Below, in pieces: positions 43,352 to 51,592 of a DNA stretch of 54,902 nt. The notes under the pieces were generated by a model. The model worked only from the letters and a program-made list of their open reading frames with translations. It was not told the origin of the DNA and searched no databases. The position numbers were made by a program, and so were the translations under genes. Position 1 is the stretch's first letter; every line of letters starts with the position of its first letter. This DNA comes from Bacteroidales bacterium UBA6207 (GTDB lineage Bacteria; Bacteroidota; Bacteroidia; Bacteroidales; F082): contig DISP01000126.1 in NCBI GenBank assembly GCA_002421995.1, forward strand, positions 1 to 54,902, given 5' to 3'.

Positions 43352-44755
43352 ATGTCACACTTTGACTACCTGAATACTGATACAATTTGTGCACTTTCGA
43401 CAGCTCCCGGAATGTCGGCAATCGCTGTTTTCAGACTCTCCGGAAAGGCTTCGGTTTCAATCGTTCAATCAATTTTCAAGGCAAAATCTACCGCTTTCAA
43501 TGCCGGAAAATTCATCAGTCACAAAGCCTATTTCGGTGCTGTAATGGATGGAAACGAACTTCTGGATGAGGTTTTAACTACCATTTTCAAAGCACCCCAC
43601 TCTTATACCGGCGAAGATCAGGTTGAGATAAGCTGTCATGGGTCGGTTTATGTGCAGCAGCGTTTATTTGCTTTGCTGCTTCAACACGGAGCACGACCAG
43701 CCACCGCCGGCGAATTTACCATGCGTGCCTTTGCCAATCAACGCTTTGATCTGACTCAGGCTGAAGCTGTTGCTGACCTTATTGCCTCCAACTCAAAAAC
43801 AACGCACGATTTGGCAATCAAGCAGATGCGCGGTGGATTTTCTGAAAAAATCGCACTGCTCCGAGAAAGTCTGGTTGACTTTGCAGCACTTATTGAGCTG
43901 GAATTAGACTTTTCGGAAGAGGATGTGGAATTTGCCGACAGAAATCATTTTTTTGGGTTAATCTCCGAGCTCAAAGCAGAAATCAGCCGGTTAATCGAAA
44001 GTTTTCAGACAGGTAATGTGATCAAAACAGGCATCCCCGTCGCCATCATCGGTAAACCCAATGTGGGTAAATCAACATTGTTGAACGCTATCCTCAACGA
44101 AGAACGCGCTTTGGTGAGTGAAATTCCCGGAACGACGCGAGATGTTATCGAAGACACCATCGTTCTCGATGGCTATAACTTTCGGTTTATTGACACAGCG
44201 GGCCTGCGCGAAACCGATGATATGATTGAAAACATGGGTATTGAGCGTGCCATGGAAAAGGTGAAGCAGGCTGCCGTAATCCTGTATGTTTGCGATCTTT
44301 CGTCATGCAACGCAAGTTCAACAGAAGATATGCTCAGCGAATTCAGAGAATATATGCAAGATACCAGCAAGCACTTTATTCTTATCGCAAACAAGATTGA
44401 CCAATTAGAGGAAATACCATCTCACTTCAGAGATATGGTTGAATTAGAAACCATTTTCATTTCGGCAAAAAGAAAAGAAAACATCCAATTGATCACTGAT
44501 GCGCTTGTGAAAACCGTGAAAAATTTCACCATTCAGGCCGATACGATCGTGAGCAACGCAAGGCATCATCATGCGCTACAACAAACCCTTGAAGCACTAA
44601 ATGAAGTTGAAAATAATCTTCGGACAGGATTGCCTACCGATCTGGTTGCCATTGACATACGCAGAGCGTTGCATTTTTTGGGTTCGATAACCGGCCAAAT
44701 CTATACCGAAGAAATTCTCGGATCTATTTTCAGTAAGTTTTGCATTGGCAAATAA
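43352..44755 (+). CDS. mnmE: tRNA modification GTPase MnmE
   Basis: 467 residues from ATG 43352. An N-terminal formyl-THF-binding domain, a helical domain interrupted by a G domain (P-loop GKPNVGKST at about 234-242, DTAGLRETDD, NKID), and the C-terminal CIGK containing the conserved cysteine. With MnmG it installs the carboxymethylaminomethyl group on U34 of tRNAs. Monocistronic. Confidence 0.97.
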   Translation: MSHFDYLNTDTICALSTAPGMSAIAVFRLSGKASVSIVQSIFKAKSTAFNAGKFISHKAYFGAVMDGNELLDEVLTTIFKAPHSYTGEDQVEISCHGSVYVQQRLFALLLQHGARPATAGEFTMRAFANQRFDLTQAEAVADLIASNSKTTHDLAIKQMRGGFSEKIALLRESLVDFAALIELELDFSEEDVEFADRNHFFGLISELKAEISRLIESFQTGNVIKTGIPVAIIGKPNVGKSTLLNAILNEERALVSEIPGTTRDVIEDTIVLDGYNFRFIDTAGLRETDDMIENMGIERAMEKVKQAAVILYVCDLSSCNASSTEDMLSEFREYMQDTSKHFILIANKIDQLEEIPSHFRDMVELETIFISAKRKENIQLITDALVKTVKNFTIQADTIVSNARHHHALQQTLEALNEVENNLRTGLPTDLVAIDIRRALHFLGSITGQIYTEEILGSIFSKFCIGK

Positions 44756-44829
44756 CAATTGGTTTTTTCAAAAAGGTGACGGTTTGCTAAATGCCTGCTT
44801 GAATCCGTGATTCGTGGCAATGTGTTGTT

Positions 44830-45975
44830 TCAGCGTTGGTTCAACACTTTGAAATAGCTTGTTGCACTGCCGTTACTTACTTTGAGTAAATAAAAACCGT
44901 TCGTTTCCAGTTTTATTAACAATTGATTATCATTGGCTTTCGTTTGCCAAAGTTGTCTGCCTGAAGCATCAAACAATGTCAGAACATGTTCACCTTCTTC
45001 AGTCAATTTCACATTGACAGAACCATTTGCCGGATTCGGACCAACAACCAACTGTGGCGGGGCTGCGGTTTCGGCTGTTGATATCAAGCCTGAACGGTTA
45101 AATTTCCTCAGAAACTGCCAAATTACCTGGCTCGCACTAAAGTCCATATTGGTGGTATTGATGTTTACGGGCGCACCCGGCCATGAATGTCCTCCGCCAA
45201 TAATTTTGTAGTGTTCCACCCACACTCCGTTGTCGCCATTAAAGTATTGATACAGCTCAGCAGTGCAGCCATCATTGGTGTTGATGTCAGGTATGTTTGT
45301 GAATACAGCATTGGCTTCGGTGTTGTTAAAGTCAACCCAATGGCTAACGATATTTGGTACAGAAAGAAAAAAAGCATTTCCATTGTAGGGTACTGTTGCA
45401 TCGGCAGTGCCATGAATGTGCATAACAGGGATCGGATGCGATGGCATACATGTCATAAAATTGGCTGTTGTCATAGTTCCTGTCACAGATGCTACGGCAG
45501 CAATTTTATTACTCAGACTACATGCCAGACCATAACTCATAAATCCGCCATTGCTCATTCCTGTTGAGTAAATTCGACTGGCATCAACATTATAATGATT
45601 TGATATTGTGTCAATTAATGCAGATAGAAAACCAATATCATCCACGTTTGAAGTTCCGAATGTATTCCAGTGATTCACGCCGTTGTTGTCCGGCGTACCA
45701 TTGGGATGCAATACCAAAAAACCTGCGGTGTCAGCTATTGGTCTGAAGTCGCCGTATTGTTCCTGCTCTACATTGTTCGACCCGTATCCATGCAAATTCA
45801 ACAACAGCGGAACAGCATTTGAAGAAGCATAGTTTGCCGGAACGTAAAGCCGGTAGGTTCTGTTGATTCCACCGAAAACAAATGAACCCTGAACTGTATT
45901 TTGCGCATAACTAGTAGTCAACAGACTATTAATGAACAAAATAGACAAAAGTGAGTAAAGATATAAGCGAGTCAT
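44830..45975 (-). CDS. Secreted PHB depolymerase/LpqC-type esterase with T9SS sorting domain
   Basis: 381 residues from ATG 45975. An in-frame ATG at 46050 lies upstream of the promoter box. A signal peptide ends near TTSYAQ. The alpha/beta-hydrolase core has the nucleophile elbow GMSNGG, HIHGTADATVPYNG (acid residue) and GGGHSWPG (catalytic His), as in the LpqC/poly(3-hydroxybutyrate) depolymerase and feruloyl esterase group. The last ~75 residues (VGPNPANGSVNVKL onwards, ending SYFKVLNQR) form a type A T9SS sorting domain, so the enzyme is exported across the outer membrane. Substrate: polyester or plant-type ester, unresolved. Confidence 0.9.
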   Translation of the reverse strand: MTRLYLYSLLSILFINSLLTTSYAQNTVQGSFVFGGINRTYRLYVPANYASSNAVPLLLNLHGYGSNNVEQEQYGDFRPIADTAGFLVLHPNGTPDNNGVNHWNTFGTSNVDDIGFLSALIDTISNHYNVDASRIYSTGMSNGGFMSYGLACSLSNKIAAVASVTGTMTTANFMTCMPSHPIPVMHIHGTADATVPYNGNAFFLSVPNIVSHWVDFNNTEANAVFTNIPDINTNDGCTAELYQYFNGDNGVWVEHYKIIGGGHSWPGAPVNINTTNMDFSASQVIWQFLRKFNRSGLISTAETAAPPQLVVGPNPANGSVNVKLTEEGEHVLTLFDASGRQLWQTKANDNQLLIKLETNGFYLLKVSNGSATSYFKVLNQR

Positions 45976-45991
45976 GGTATAAAAATATTTG

Positions 45992-45999
45992 CAAAAATA
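45992..45999 (-). promoter_or_regulatory. Predicted -7 box for the T9SS esterase
   Basis: TATTTTTG on the minus strand, 17 bp before ATG 45975. It rules out the upstream ATG at 46050. Confidence 0.5.
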
Positions 46000-46033
46000 G
46001 GGAAATATCAACATGTGGGTTATTCTATGATTT

Positions 46034-46483
46034 TCACGGAAAAACTTCACGAATCACCTTCGTTCTGTACGCAAAAATTGAATGAAGTTTCTTTTTTACA
46101 AACAGAAAATGTGCAAAACGGCCTAAAAGACCAAAAGGCAATTGGTAGCTGACAATATCTGTCATTTCAATTCCTGAATCAACAAGTTTGAAATGGTGTT
46201 CATGATGCCATAGCTTATAAGGCCCAATCCGTTGCTCGTCCACAAAAAAAGTCATGTTGTTCACATGTGTTATTTCAGTAACCCATTTGACCGGAATTCC
46301 CATCAATGGACGCACACGATATGAAATTATCTGACCCGGATACATTTTGCCATTTCCACCTTCCAGGATATCAAATCCCATTGATTGTGGAGTGATTTGC
46401 TTCAGGTTGGCAGGCGAACTGAAAAAGTCCCACACCTTTTCCAGAGATGCGGAAATCACAACAGTAGTTTTGAGTTGATACAT
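46034..46483 (-). CDS. SRPBCC-family ligand-binding protein
   Basis: 149 residues with the START/SRPBCC helix-grip pattern: VVISASLEKVWDFFSSPANLKQITP at the start, strands through the middle (VKWVTEITHVNN, HHEHHFKLV) and a long C-terminal helix (FAHFLFVKKKLHSIFAYRTKVIREVF). The family binds hydrophobic ligands. Similar small proteins are annotated as cell-division inhibitor or CDP-paratose epimerase-like domains, without proven function. It precedes the esterase gene on the same strand, but that gene has its own promoter box. Confidence 0.85.
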   Translation of the reverse strand: MYQLKTTVVISASLEKVWDFFSSPANLKQITPQSMGFDILEGGNGKMYPGQIISYRVRPLMGIPVKWVTEITHVNNMTFFVDEQRIGPYKLWHHEHHFKLVDSGIEMTDIVSYQLPFGLLGRFAHFLFVKKKLHSIFAYRTKVIREVFP

Positions 46484-46653
46484 TCTTAACTTTTAACCAT
46501 AAACGGGTGAATGTCAAAAATGTTTATGTTTTCAATGATGAAAGAAGAAACATCAATGTTTTTCGCGAAAAAAAAATACAAAAGCAGCTGTTAAGCATAT
46601 CAGTTCAAAGGCTTTTGCTATTTTTACAGTTTGTATGAAAACACCTTGAATTT

Positions 46654-47964
46654 ATGATGAAAAGTAAACCGCGTCTAAGCTTTTGGCAAATCTGGAACAT
46701 GAGCTTTGGATTTTTGGGAATTCAGTTTGGTTTTGCATTGCAGAACGGCAATGCCTCAAGAATTTTGATGACTTTTGGCGCCGATGTGCATCACCTGAGT
46801 TGGTTTTGGCTGGTTGCACCCATCACCGGCATGATCATTCAGCCCATTATCGGCTATATGAGCGACAGAACTTGGAACCGACTCGGCCGAAGAAGACCCT
46901 ATTTTCTTGTAGGTGCAATTCTCACCAGCATTGCTTTGGTGCTCATGCCCAATGCACCACATCTGGCCGGCTATATCGCACCGATGTTTATTGGTGGAGG
47001 TCTGTTGATGATTATGGACGCATCCATTAATATTTCGATGGAGCCTTTCAGGGCTTTGGTAGCTGACAAGCTTCCTGAAGAACAGCATACACTTGGGTTT
47101 TCTGTTCAAACACTTTTGATTGGTATTGGAGCTGTTGTTGGCTCATGGTTGCCTTATATGCTGGGAAACTGGTTTGGTTTTTCTAAAGATGCAGGTTCAC
47201 AGGGTCTTGTACCTGATAACGTGGCTTATTCCTTTTATTTTGGAGCTTTTGTATTGGTTTCCACTATTTTATGGACAATTTTCACCACAAATGAATACCC
47301 GCCCGAGGAACTTGGTGCTGCCGACGAAGCAACAGAAAAAACCGGTAAGCTTACGATTCCTCCAATCATGATCAAGCTCTTGCTGGTTCAGTTTTTCTCG
47401 TGGTTTGCGCTCTTTTCAATGTGGGTATATACCACTCCGGCAGTTGCTTTAAAGATATGGGGCACAGCCGATCCGCATTCTGCCGCATTTCAGGAAGCCG
47501 GTGATTGGGTTGGGATTTTATTTGGAATCTACAACGGGATTTCTGCCGTTATTGCCTTAGCCCTTCCGTTTGTTGCCCGCCGTTTCTCAAAAAAAGTGAC
47601 ACATGCTATGGCACTCGCTCTTGGAGGGCTATCTTTACTGTCTTTCCTGGTTATTGAAAACAGCAGCCTATTGATATTGCCAATGATAGGCATCGGCATC
47701 GCATGGGGGAGCATACTTGCCATGCCTTATGCCATGCTTGCCAGTTCAATACCGGCCAACAAGATGGGTGTTTTTATGGGTTTGTTTAATATGTCAATCA
47801 CCATTCCACAGATTGTAAGCGGTGTATTCAGTGGATTAATTCTGCAATACCTTTTCAACGACAATCCTTTGCTTTGCCTTGTAATGGCAGGCATTTCAAT
47901 GCTGCTTGCAGCAGTTAGTGCATTGTTTATCAAAGAAAAGGTTGTTGATGAGGCAGCGCTTTAA
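46654..47964 (+). CDS. MFS sugar transporter (SLC45/GPH-like)
   Basis: 436 residues with 12 predicted transmembrane helices. The first cytoplasmic loop carries GYMSDRTWNRLGRRRPYFLVGA, the signature of the SLC45/sucrose-maltose branch of the major facilitator superfamily. A first helix with FGIQFGFALQNGNASRI is typical of Bacteroidota members. It probably imports a di- or oligosaccharide with protons. No sugar-catabolic gene is adjacent to indicate the substrate. A second ATG lies one codon after the first. Confidence 0.9.
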   Translation: MMKSKPRLSFWQIWNMSFGFLGIQFGFALQNGNASRILMTFGADVHHLSWFWLVAPITGMIIQPIIGYMSDRTWNRLGRRRPYFLVGAILTSIALVLMPNAPHLAGYIAPMFIGGGLLMIMDASINISMEPFRALVADKLPEEQHTLGFSVQTLLIGIGAVVGSWLPYMLGNWFGFSKDAGSQGLVPDNVAYSFYFGAFVLVSTILWTIFTTNEYPPEELGAADEATEKTGKLTIPPIMIKLLLVQFFSWFALFSMWVYTTPAVALKIWGTADPHSAAFQEAGDWVGILFGIYNGISAVIALALPFVARRFSKKVTHAMALALGGLSLLSFLVIENSSLLILPMIGIGIAWGSILAMPYAMLASSIPANKMGVFMGLFNMSITIPQIVSGVFSGLILQYLFNDNPLLCLVMAGISMLLAAVSALFIKEKVVDEAAL

Positions 47965-47994
47965 GAGAATAGACAGAACTTTAAGACAAGCTTG

Positions 47995-48522
47995 CTAATG
48001 ACCTGAGCTTCCAGCTGTGAGGCAATTTCTTATCTTTTCGCAAACAACGGCATCACTTCCTGAGCAATAACCGGCTTGTTTGCAAACAAGTTTCATGTCT
48101 TTGTCAAACAGCATCGTAAAAGGAGTTTTGACACCCATTTCACGTGCCAAGGCACCGTTAGTATCAAAATATAGCTCAACTTCAAGGTCCTCGCTCCTGA
48201 TCCAGGGAATGACAGCTGGCATTTTGCCCGGCTCGTTGCTGCAAATAGTGACTATTTTCACTTTTTCTACGCCGATTGTATCGCCAACTGCTTCAACAAT
48301 TCCCTGAAGGTTTTTACAACTTTGCTGATCGCTTAAGCTCCAGAATACCAACAACATCGGTTTTTGATTTGCCCGTATTTCTGATGATTTGACGACTCTT
48401 CCGTTTACATCTTTAAGGTTAACTGCAGGCAATGATTGGGCCGGCAACTGCCCGGCAAGCATTAAAAAGATAAAAATTAAAGCAACAATCCGGCCGGAGG
48501 CAATGACATGTGTTTTTCTCAT
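47995..48522 (-). CDS. Secreted thioredoxin-fold protein lacking a CxxC active site
   Basis: 175 residues from ATG 48522; a longer frame from TTG 48576 starts before the promoter box. A signal peptide ends near AGQLPAQ. The body follows the TlpA/redoxin fold (LPAVNLKDVNGRVVKSSEI, then MLLVFWSLSDQQSCKNLQ, and the cis-Pro segment GVKTPFTMLFD). At the position of WCxxC only one cysteine is found (QQSCK). Four further cysteines cluster at the C-terminus (CKQAGYC, CEKIRNC). Classical dithiol exchange is unlikely at the usual site; the C-terminal cysteines might carry another activity. It converges on the MFS gene. Confidence 0.8.
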   Translation of the reverse strand: MRKTHVIASGRIVALIFIFLMLAGQLPAQSLPAVNLKDVNGRVVKSSEIRANQKPMLLVFWSLSDQQSCKNLQGIVEAVGDTIGVEKVKIVTICSNEPGKMPAVIPWIRSEDLEVELYFDTNGALAREMGVKTPFTMLFDKDMKLVCKQAGYCSGSDAVVCEKIRNCLTAGSSGH

Positions 48523-48552
48523 GGCTGTTTTAAATGAATGGTTTGGTTCATG

Positions 48553-48583
48553 CAAATTTAATCCAAAACCATCCAAAAATCAA
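48553..48583 (-). promoter_or_regulatory. Predicted promoter of the thioredoxin-fold gene
   Basis: Minus strand: a TTG about 20 bases upstream of TAAATTTG (48553-48560), which lies 31 bp before ATG 48522. Confidence 0.5.
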
Positions 48584-48637
48584 GCGAAAAAAACATGTTA
48601 AATTGTGATTTAGGTCAATTTTCAAGAAATGACAAGC

Positions 48638-49144
48638 TCAGCGCTTTTCATTAATTTTTTGAACCAGATCATCTATTTTCATTGATTCTCCTTTAAAAAG
48701 AATGTGCGCCTGACTGTAAAAGATGTTTCGTTGACGCAGGTGCTCCCTGACGAAATCAAGCATTTCTTCATCAGCTTTACTTGCAAGAAGCGGACGTTTT
48801 CTTTTCGAGGTTTTCAACCTTTCCACGATGCTTTTAACATGCATCTGAAGGTAAATGGTGAGCCCGTTTTCGTTCATCCATTTCATGTTGTCGTAGAAAC
48901 ATGGAGTTCCGCCGCCGGTTGATATGATGGCGTGATCAAACTGCAATGTGTCTTTAAGCAGTTGGCTTTCTAATTTTCTGAACAAACTTTCGTCGTAGCG
49001 CTCAAAAAAAGAAGAAATCTCAATTTTGAACTGGGCTTCAAACAGCTGATCAAGGTCATAATAAGGTATGTCAAGCAAGGAGGACAATCTTTTGGCAGTG
49101 GTGGTTTTGCCGGCGCCCATGTATCCTACCAAATATATCCTCAT
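48638..49144 (-). CDS. aroK: Shikimate kinase
   Basis: 168 residues. P-loop GYMGAGKTTT (7-16), the shikimate-binding DLDQLFE near 31, and STGGGTPCF near 75-83; a lid region with basic residues (KTSKRKRPLL) follows. It phosphorylates shikimate at the 3-position in the chorismate pathway. The gene lies 12 bp after the transketolase C-terminal subunit gene, so erythrose 4-phosphate supply and aromatic synthesis are encoded in one unit. Confidence 0.95.
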   Translation of the reverse strand: MRIYLVGYMGAGKTTTAKRLSSLLDIPYYDLDQLFEAQFKIEISSFFERYDESLFRKLESQLLKDTLQFDHAIISTGGGTPCFYDNMKWMNENGLTIYLQMHVKSIVERLKTSKRKRPLLASKADEEMLDFVREHLRQRNIFYSQAHILFKGESMKIDDLVQKINEKR

Positions 49145-49156
49145 TGCTTTAAACGA

Positions 49157-50107
49157 TTATTTTCTGGCGACAGCCCTTTTGGCAGCAGCAACAATATCAG
49201 AAGTGTCGAGTCCATACACAGCCATCAGTTCCTCGGGTGTACCGCTTTGTCCAAAAACATCTTTTACAGCAACCATTTCAACAGGAAGAGGCAAGTTTCT
49301 GGAAAGTACCTGTGCAATGCTGTCGCCAAGTCCCCCATTCATTTGGTGTTCTTCGGCGGTTACAACACATTTTGTTTTTGAGGCAGACAACATAACAGCC
49401 TCAACATCCAATGGTTTGATGGTGTGGATATTGATCAGCTCAGCACTTATTCCTTCCTCGCGCAGCTGATTAACAGCTTCGTATGCTTTCCAAACCATAT
49501 GGCCGGCGGCGAAAATACTAACGTCAGTACCTTCGCACAAGACATCAGCTTTACCGATAATGAAAGGACGATCTTCAGTGGTAAAATTCGGTACTTTTGG
49601 CCGTCCAAAGCGCAGATAAACAGGCCCTTCATGATCGGCTATTGCAATGGTAGCCGCTTTTGTCTGGTTGTAGTCGCAGGGAACGATCACCGTCATGCCG
49701 GGCATCATTTTCATCAGACCTATGTCTTCAAGAATCTGGTGGGTAGCACCGTCTTCTCCCAATGTAAGTCCGGCATGTGATGCACAGATTTTCACATTCT
49801 TTTCGGAGTAGGCCACCGCTTGTCTTATTTGATCGTAAACCCTTCCTGTTGAGAAATTTGCGAATGTCCCTGTGTAAGGAATATAACCACCGATTGTCAA
49901 GCCTGCGGCCATTCCAATCATATGAGCTTCAGAAATTCCCATTTGGAAAAAACGTTCGGGAAACTCCTTAACAAAAGCATCCATTTTGAGTGATCCGATC
50001 AAATCGGCACAGAGGGCAACAACTTTTTCGTTCTTCTTCCCCACTTCGAGAAGTCCGGCACCAAATCCGGAGCGTGTATCCTGATAATTTATTACTTTGA
50101 GTTCCAT
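49157..50107 (-). CDS. Transketolase, C-terminal subunit
   Basis: 316 residues covering the pyrimidine-binding and C-terminal domains: DTRSGFGAGLLEVGKK, FPERFFQMGISEAHMIGMAAGL (with the conserved Glu that activates thiamine), and GLTLGEDGATHQ, then the final domain with VTAEEHQMNGGLG. It needs the N-terminal subunit encoded 11 bp upstream to form a complete thiamine-diphosphate active site. It transfers two-carbon units in the pentose phosphate pathway. Confidence 0.93.
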   Translation of the reverse strand: MELKVINYQDTRSGFGAGLLEVGKKNEKVVALCADLIGSLKMDAFVKEFPERFFQMGISEAHMIGMAAGLTIGGYIPYTGTFANFSTGRVYDQIRQAVAYSEKNVKICASHAGLTLGEDGATHQILEDIGLMKMMPGMTVIVPCDYNQTKAATIAIADHEGPVYLRFGRPKVPNFTTEDRPFIIGKADVLCEGTDVSIFAAGHMVWKAYEAVNQLREEGISAELINIHTIKPLDVEAVMLSASKTKCVVTAEEHQMNGGLGDSIAQVLSRNLPLPVEMVAVKDVFGQSGTPEELMAVYGLDTSDIVAAAKRAVARK

Positions 50108-50118
50108 AAAATTGCTCG

Positions 50119-50964
50119 TTAATAGTCACCAAGTGTTTCGTCTAACTGTGCAAGCGCTGCATCTTTTTGCTCATCATTTGGAGCCGAACCGTGCCATTTA
50201 TGCGTACCCATCATAAAATCAACGCCCATTCCCATTTCAGTTTTCATCAGCAACATGATTGGAGCTCCCTTGCCGGTGTATTGACGGGCAATTTCGAGTG
50301 TTTCGATTGTTTCTTCCATGTTATTACCATCAAAAACGATAACCGACCAACCAAAAGCCTCGTATTTTGCTTTAAGATCGCCCAACGACATCACCTGATC
50401 AACCGGTCCGTCAATTTGCTGTCCGTTGTAGTCAATAATCCCAATCAGGTTATCAAGGCCTCTCGCACCTGCGTGCAAGGCAGCTTCCCATATCTGACCT
50501 TCCTGTTGCTCACCGTCACCCATCAGCACATACACCAAATGATTGTCTTTGTTGAGTTTTTTGGCCCAGGCTGCACCGATGGCAACCGACAACCCCTGGC
50601 CCAATGATCCGCTTGCAATCCTGATTCCCGGAAGGCCTTCCATCGTTGCCGGATGACCTTGCAACCTGCTGTGAAGTTTCCTGAAAGTGGCTAACTCTGC
50701 AACCGAAAAAAAACCTCTTCGTGCCAAAACACTGTAAAACAATGGACTGATGTGTCCGTTGCTTAAAAAGAAAACATCTTCACCTGTTCCATCCATTGAA
50801 AATTGCTCAGGCTTGATACGCATCTGGTTGAAATACAATGCTACCAATAGATCTGTGCAGCCCAAGGAGCCACCCGGATGGCCGGATTGACATCCATGAA
50901 CCATTCTAACAATGTCGCGTCTGACCTGCGAAGCAATATTTTTTAAGTCGTTAATATCTGTCAT
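50119..50964 (-). CDS. Transketolase, N-terminal subunit
   Basis: 281 residues covering the thiamine-pyrophosphate-binding domain: GCQSGHPGGSLGCTDLLVALYF, ASGSLGQGLSVAIG, and the metal/diphosphate motif GDGEQQEGQIWEAALHAG...DYNGQQIDG. Split transketolases are common in anaerobes and many Bacteroidota. First gene of the unit tktN-tktC-aroK. Its promoter box lies at 51016-51023, with the small-RNA island directly upstream. Confidence 0.94.
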   Translation of the reverse strand: MTDINDLKNIASQVRRDIVRMVHGCQSGHPGGSLGCTDLLVALYFNQMRIKPEQFSMDGTGEDVFFLSNGHISPLFYSVLARRGFFSVAELATFRKLHSRLQGHPATMEGLPGIRIASGSLGQGLSVAIGAAWAKKLNKDNHLVYVLMGDGEQQEGQIWEAALHAGARGLDNLIGIIDYNGQQIDGPVDQVMSLGDLKAKYEAFGWSVIVFDGNNMEETIETLEIARQYTGKGAPIMLLMKTEMGMGVDFMMGTHKWHGSAPNDEQKDAALAQLDETLGDY

Positions 50965-51015
50965 TGAAAATAAAATTTGTCCTTACTCACAATTCACCTA
51001 AAAGTAAATCAGCGG

Positions 51016-51023
51016 CAAAAATA
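51016..51023 (-). promoter_or_regulatory. Predicted -7 box for the transketolase operon
   Basis: TATTTTTG on the minus strand, about 52 bp before the first transketolase ATG. Same box sequence as in the three small-RNA units upstream. Confidence 0.5.
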
Positions 51024-51081
51024 GGCAATCCATCTTGAACTACCACATAAAGCTTCAAAAGTTAAAGTATGATCAGGGGGT

Positions 51082-51186
51082 AAAAAAGGAATGCCCTTGA
51101 GGGAATTGCGGATCGTAAAAAACAACAAAAACGACCGGCACCTCAAGGGCATTTAGTTCGAACTTATAAAACAACCAACCAATTGA
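51082..51186 (-). ncRNA. Candidate small RNA, copy 1
   Basis: Read on the minus strand: -7 box TATTTTTG (51192-51199), predicted start near 51186, conserved segment CAATTGGTTGGTTGTTTTAT, palindrome AGTTCGAACT (51155-51164), then a 12-bp perfect stem ATGCCCTTGAGG (plus 51091-51102) / CCTCAAGGGCAT (51141-51152) enclosing an imperfect inner helix and a U-rich loop (TTTTTGTTGTTTTTT), and a T6 run (51082-51087). Length about 104 nt. No known RNA family recognised. Confidence 0.65.
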
Positions 51187-51191
51187 GGATG

Positions 51192-51199
51192 CAAAAATA
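51192..51199 (-). promoter_or_regulatory. -7 box of small-RNA copy 1
   Basis: TATTTTTG on the minus strand, identical in all three copies. A palindrome CCAATATTGG (51203-51212) lies just upstream. Confidence 0.5.
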
Positions 51200-51450
51200 G
51201 ACCCAATATTGGTAAAAGTACGTAGTGAATAAGTTTTCGGTTCAATGAAAAAAGTAAATGGAAAAGCGTGACTTTTTCAACCAATTGAGCACAATCGTGC
51301 TGCCTTTGCAGATTGCGATTTGTGAATTGTTGAATTGCAAATAAGTAATTGATAATCTACAATTTACACAATAAAATTTTGCAATGCAGCGTATTTATAG
51401 ATAAAAGCATCCAACAAAGAAATCAACTACCTCCTAAAATCTGACTTATG

Positions 51451-51552
51451 AAAAAAGGAATGCCCCTGAAATTTCTGTGATCGTAAAAAACAACAAAAAC
51501 GACCGACAATCCAGGGGCATTAAGTTCGAACTTATAAAACAACCAACCAATT
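51451..51552 (-). ncRNA. Candidate small RNA, copy 2
   Basis: Same layout as copy 1: -7 box (51559-51566), the GGTTGGTTGTTTTAT segment, a 14-bp palindrome TAAGTTCGAACTTA (51521-51534), stem ATGCCCCTG (51460-51468) / CAGGGGCAT (51512-51520) and a T6 run (51451-51456). The fifth stem pair after ATGC is changed on both sides relative to copy 1 (T-A to C-G). The loop is the same as in copy 1. About 102 nt. Confidence 0.65.
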
Positions 51553-51558
51553 GAGATG

Positions 51559-51566
51559 CAAAAATA
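51559..51566 (-). promoter_or_regulatory. -7 box of small-RNA copy 2
   Basis: TATTTTTG on the minus strand; 10 bp upstream lies the Crp-like palindrome at 51577-51592. Confidence 0.5.
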
Positions 51567-51576
51567 CGACCTCAAC

Positions 51577-51592
51577 TGTGATAAATATCACA
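51577..51592. promoter_or_regulatory. Crp/Fnr-like palindrome upstream of small-RNA copy 2
   Basis: TGTGATAAATATCACA matches TGTGA-N6-TCACA exactly and is a 7-bp perfect inverted repeat with a 2-base centre. It covers the area between -33 and -7 of the copy 2 promoter, a position suited to repression or to class II-type activation. Confidence 0.45.

Noticed and set aside
44756..44829. A terminator between mnmE and the T9SS esterase gene
   Set aside because: I found no stem with a T-run in this gap; transcription may end by another mechanism.
51003..51152. Short ORF on the minus strand beginning at the ATG in the stem of small-RNA copy 1 (MPLRCRSFLLFF...), similar to one in copy 2
   Set aside because: Copy 3, with the same flanks and stem, has a stop after six codons. 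The similarity between copies 1 and 2 is explained by their shared RNA loop, so a peptide is not what is conserved.
51155..51164. GTTCGAAC in the repeat units resembling a tRNA T-loop
   Set aside because: No acceptor, D or anticodon stems can be formed around it; it is part of a longer palindrome.
51278..51289. Possible fourth copy of the small-RNA unit (CAACCAATTGAG)
   Set aside because: Only 12 bases match; the -7 box, palindrome and hairpin are all missing. At most a remnant.
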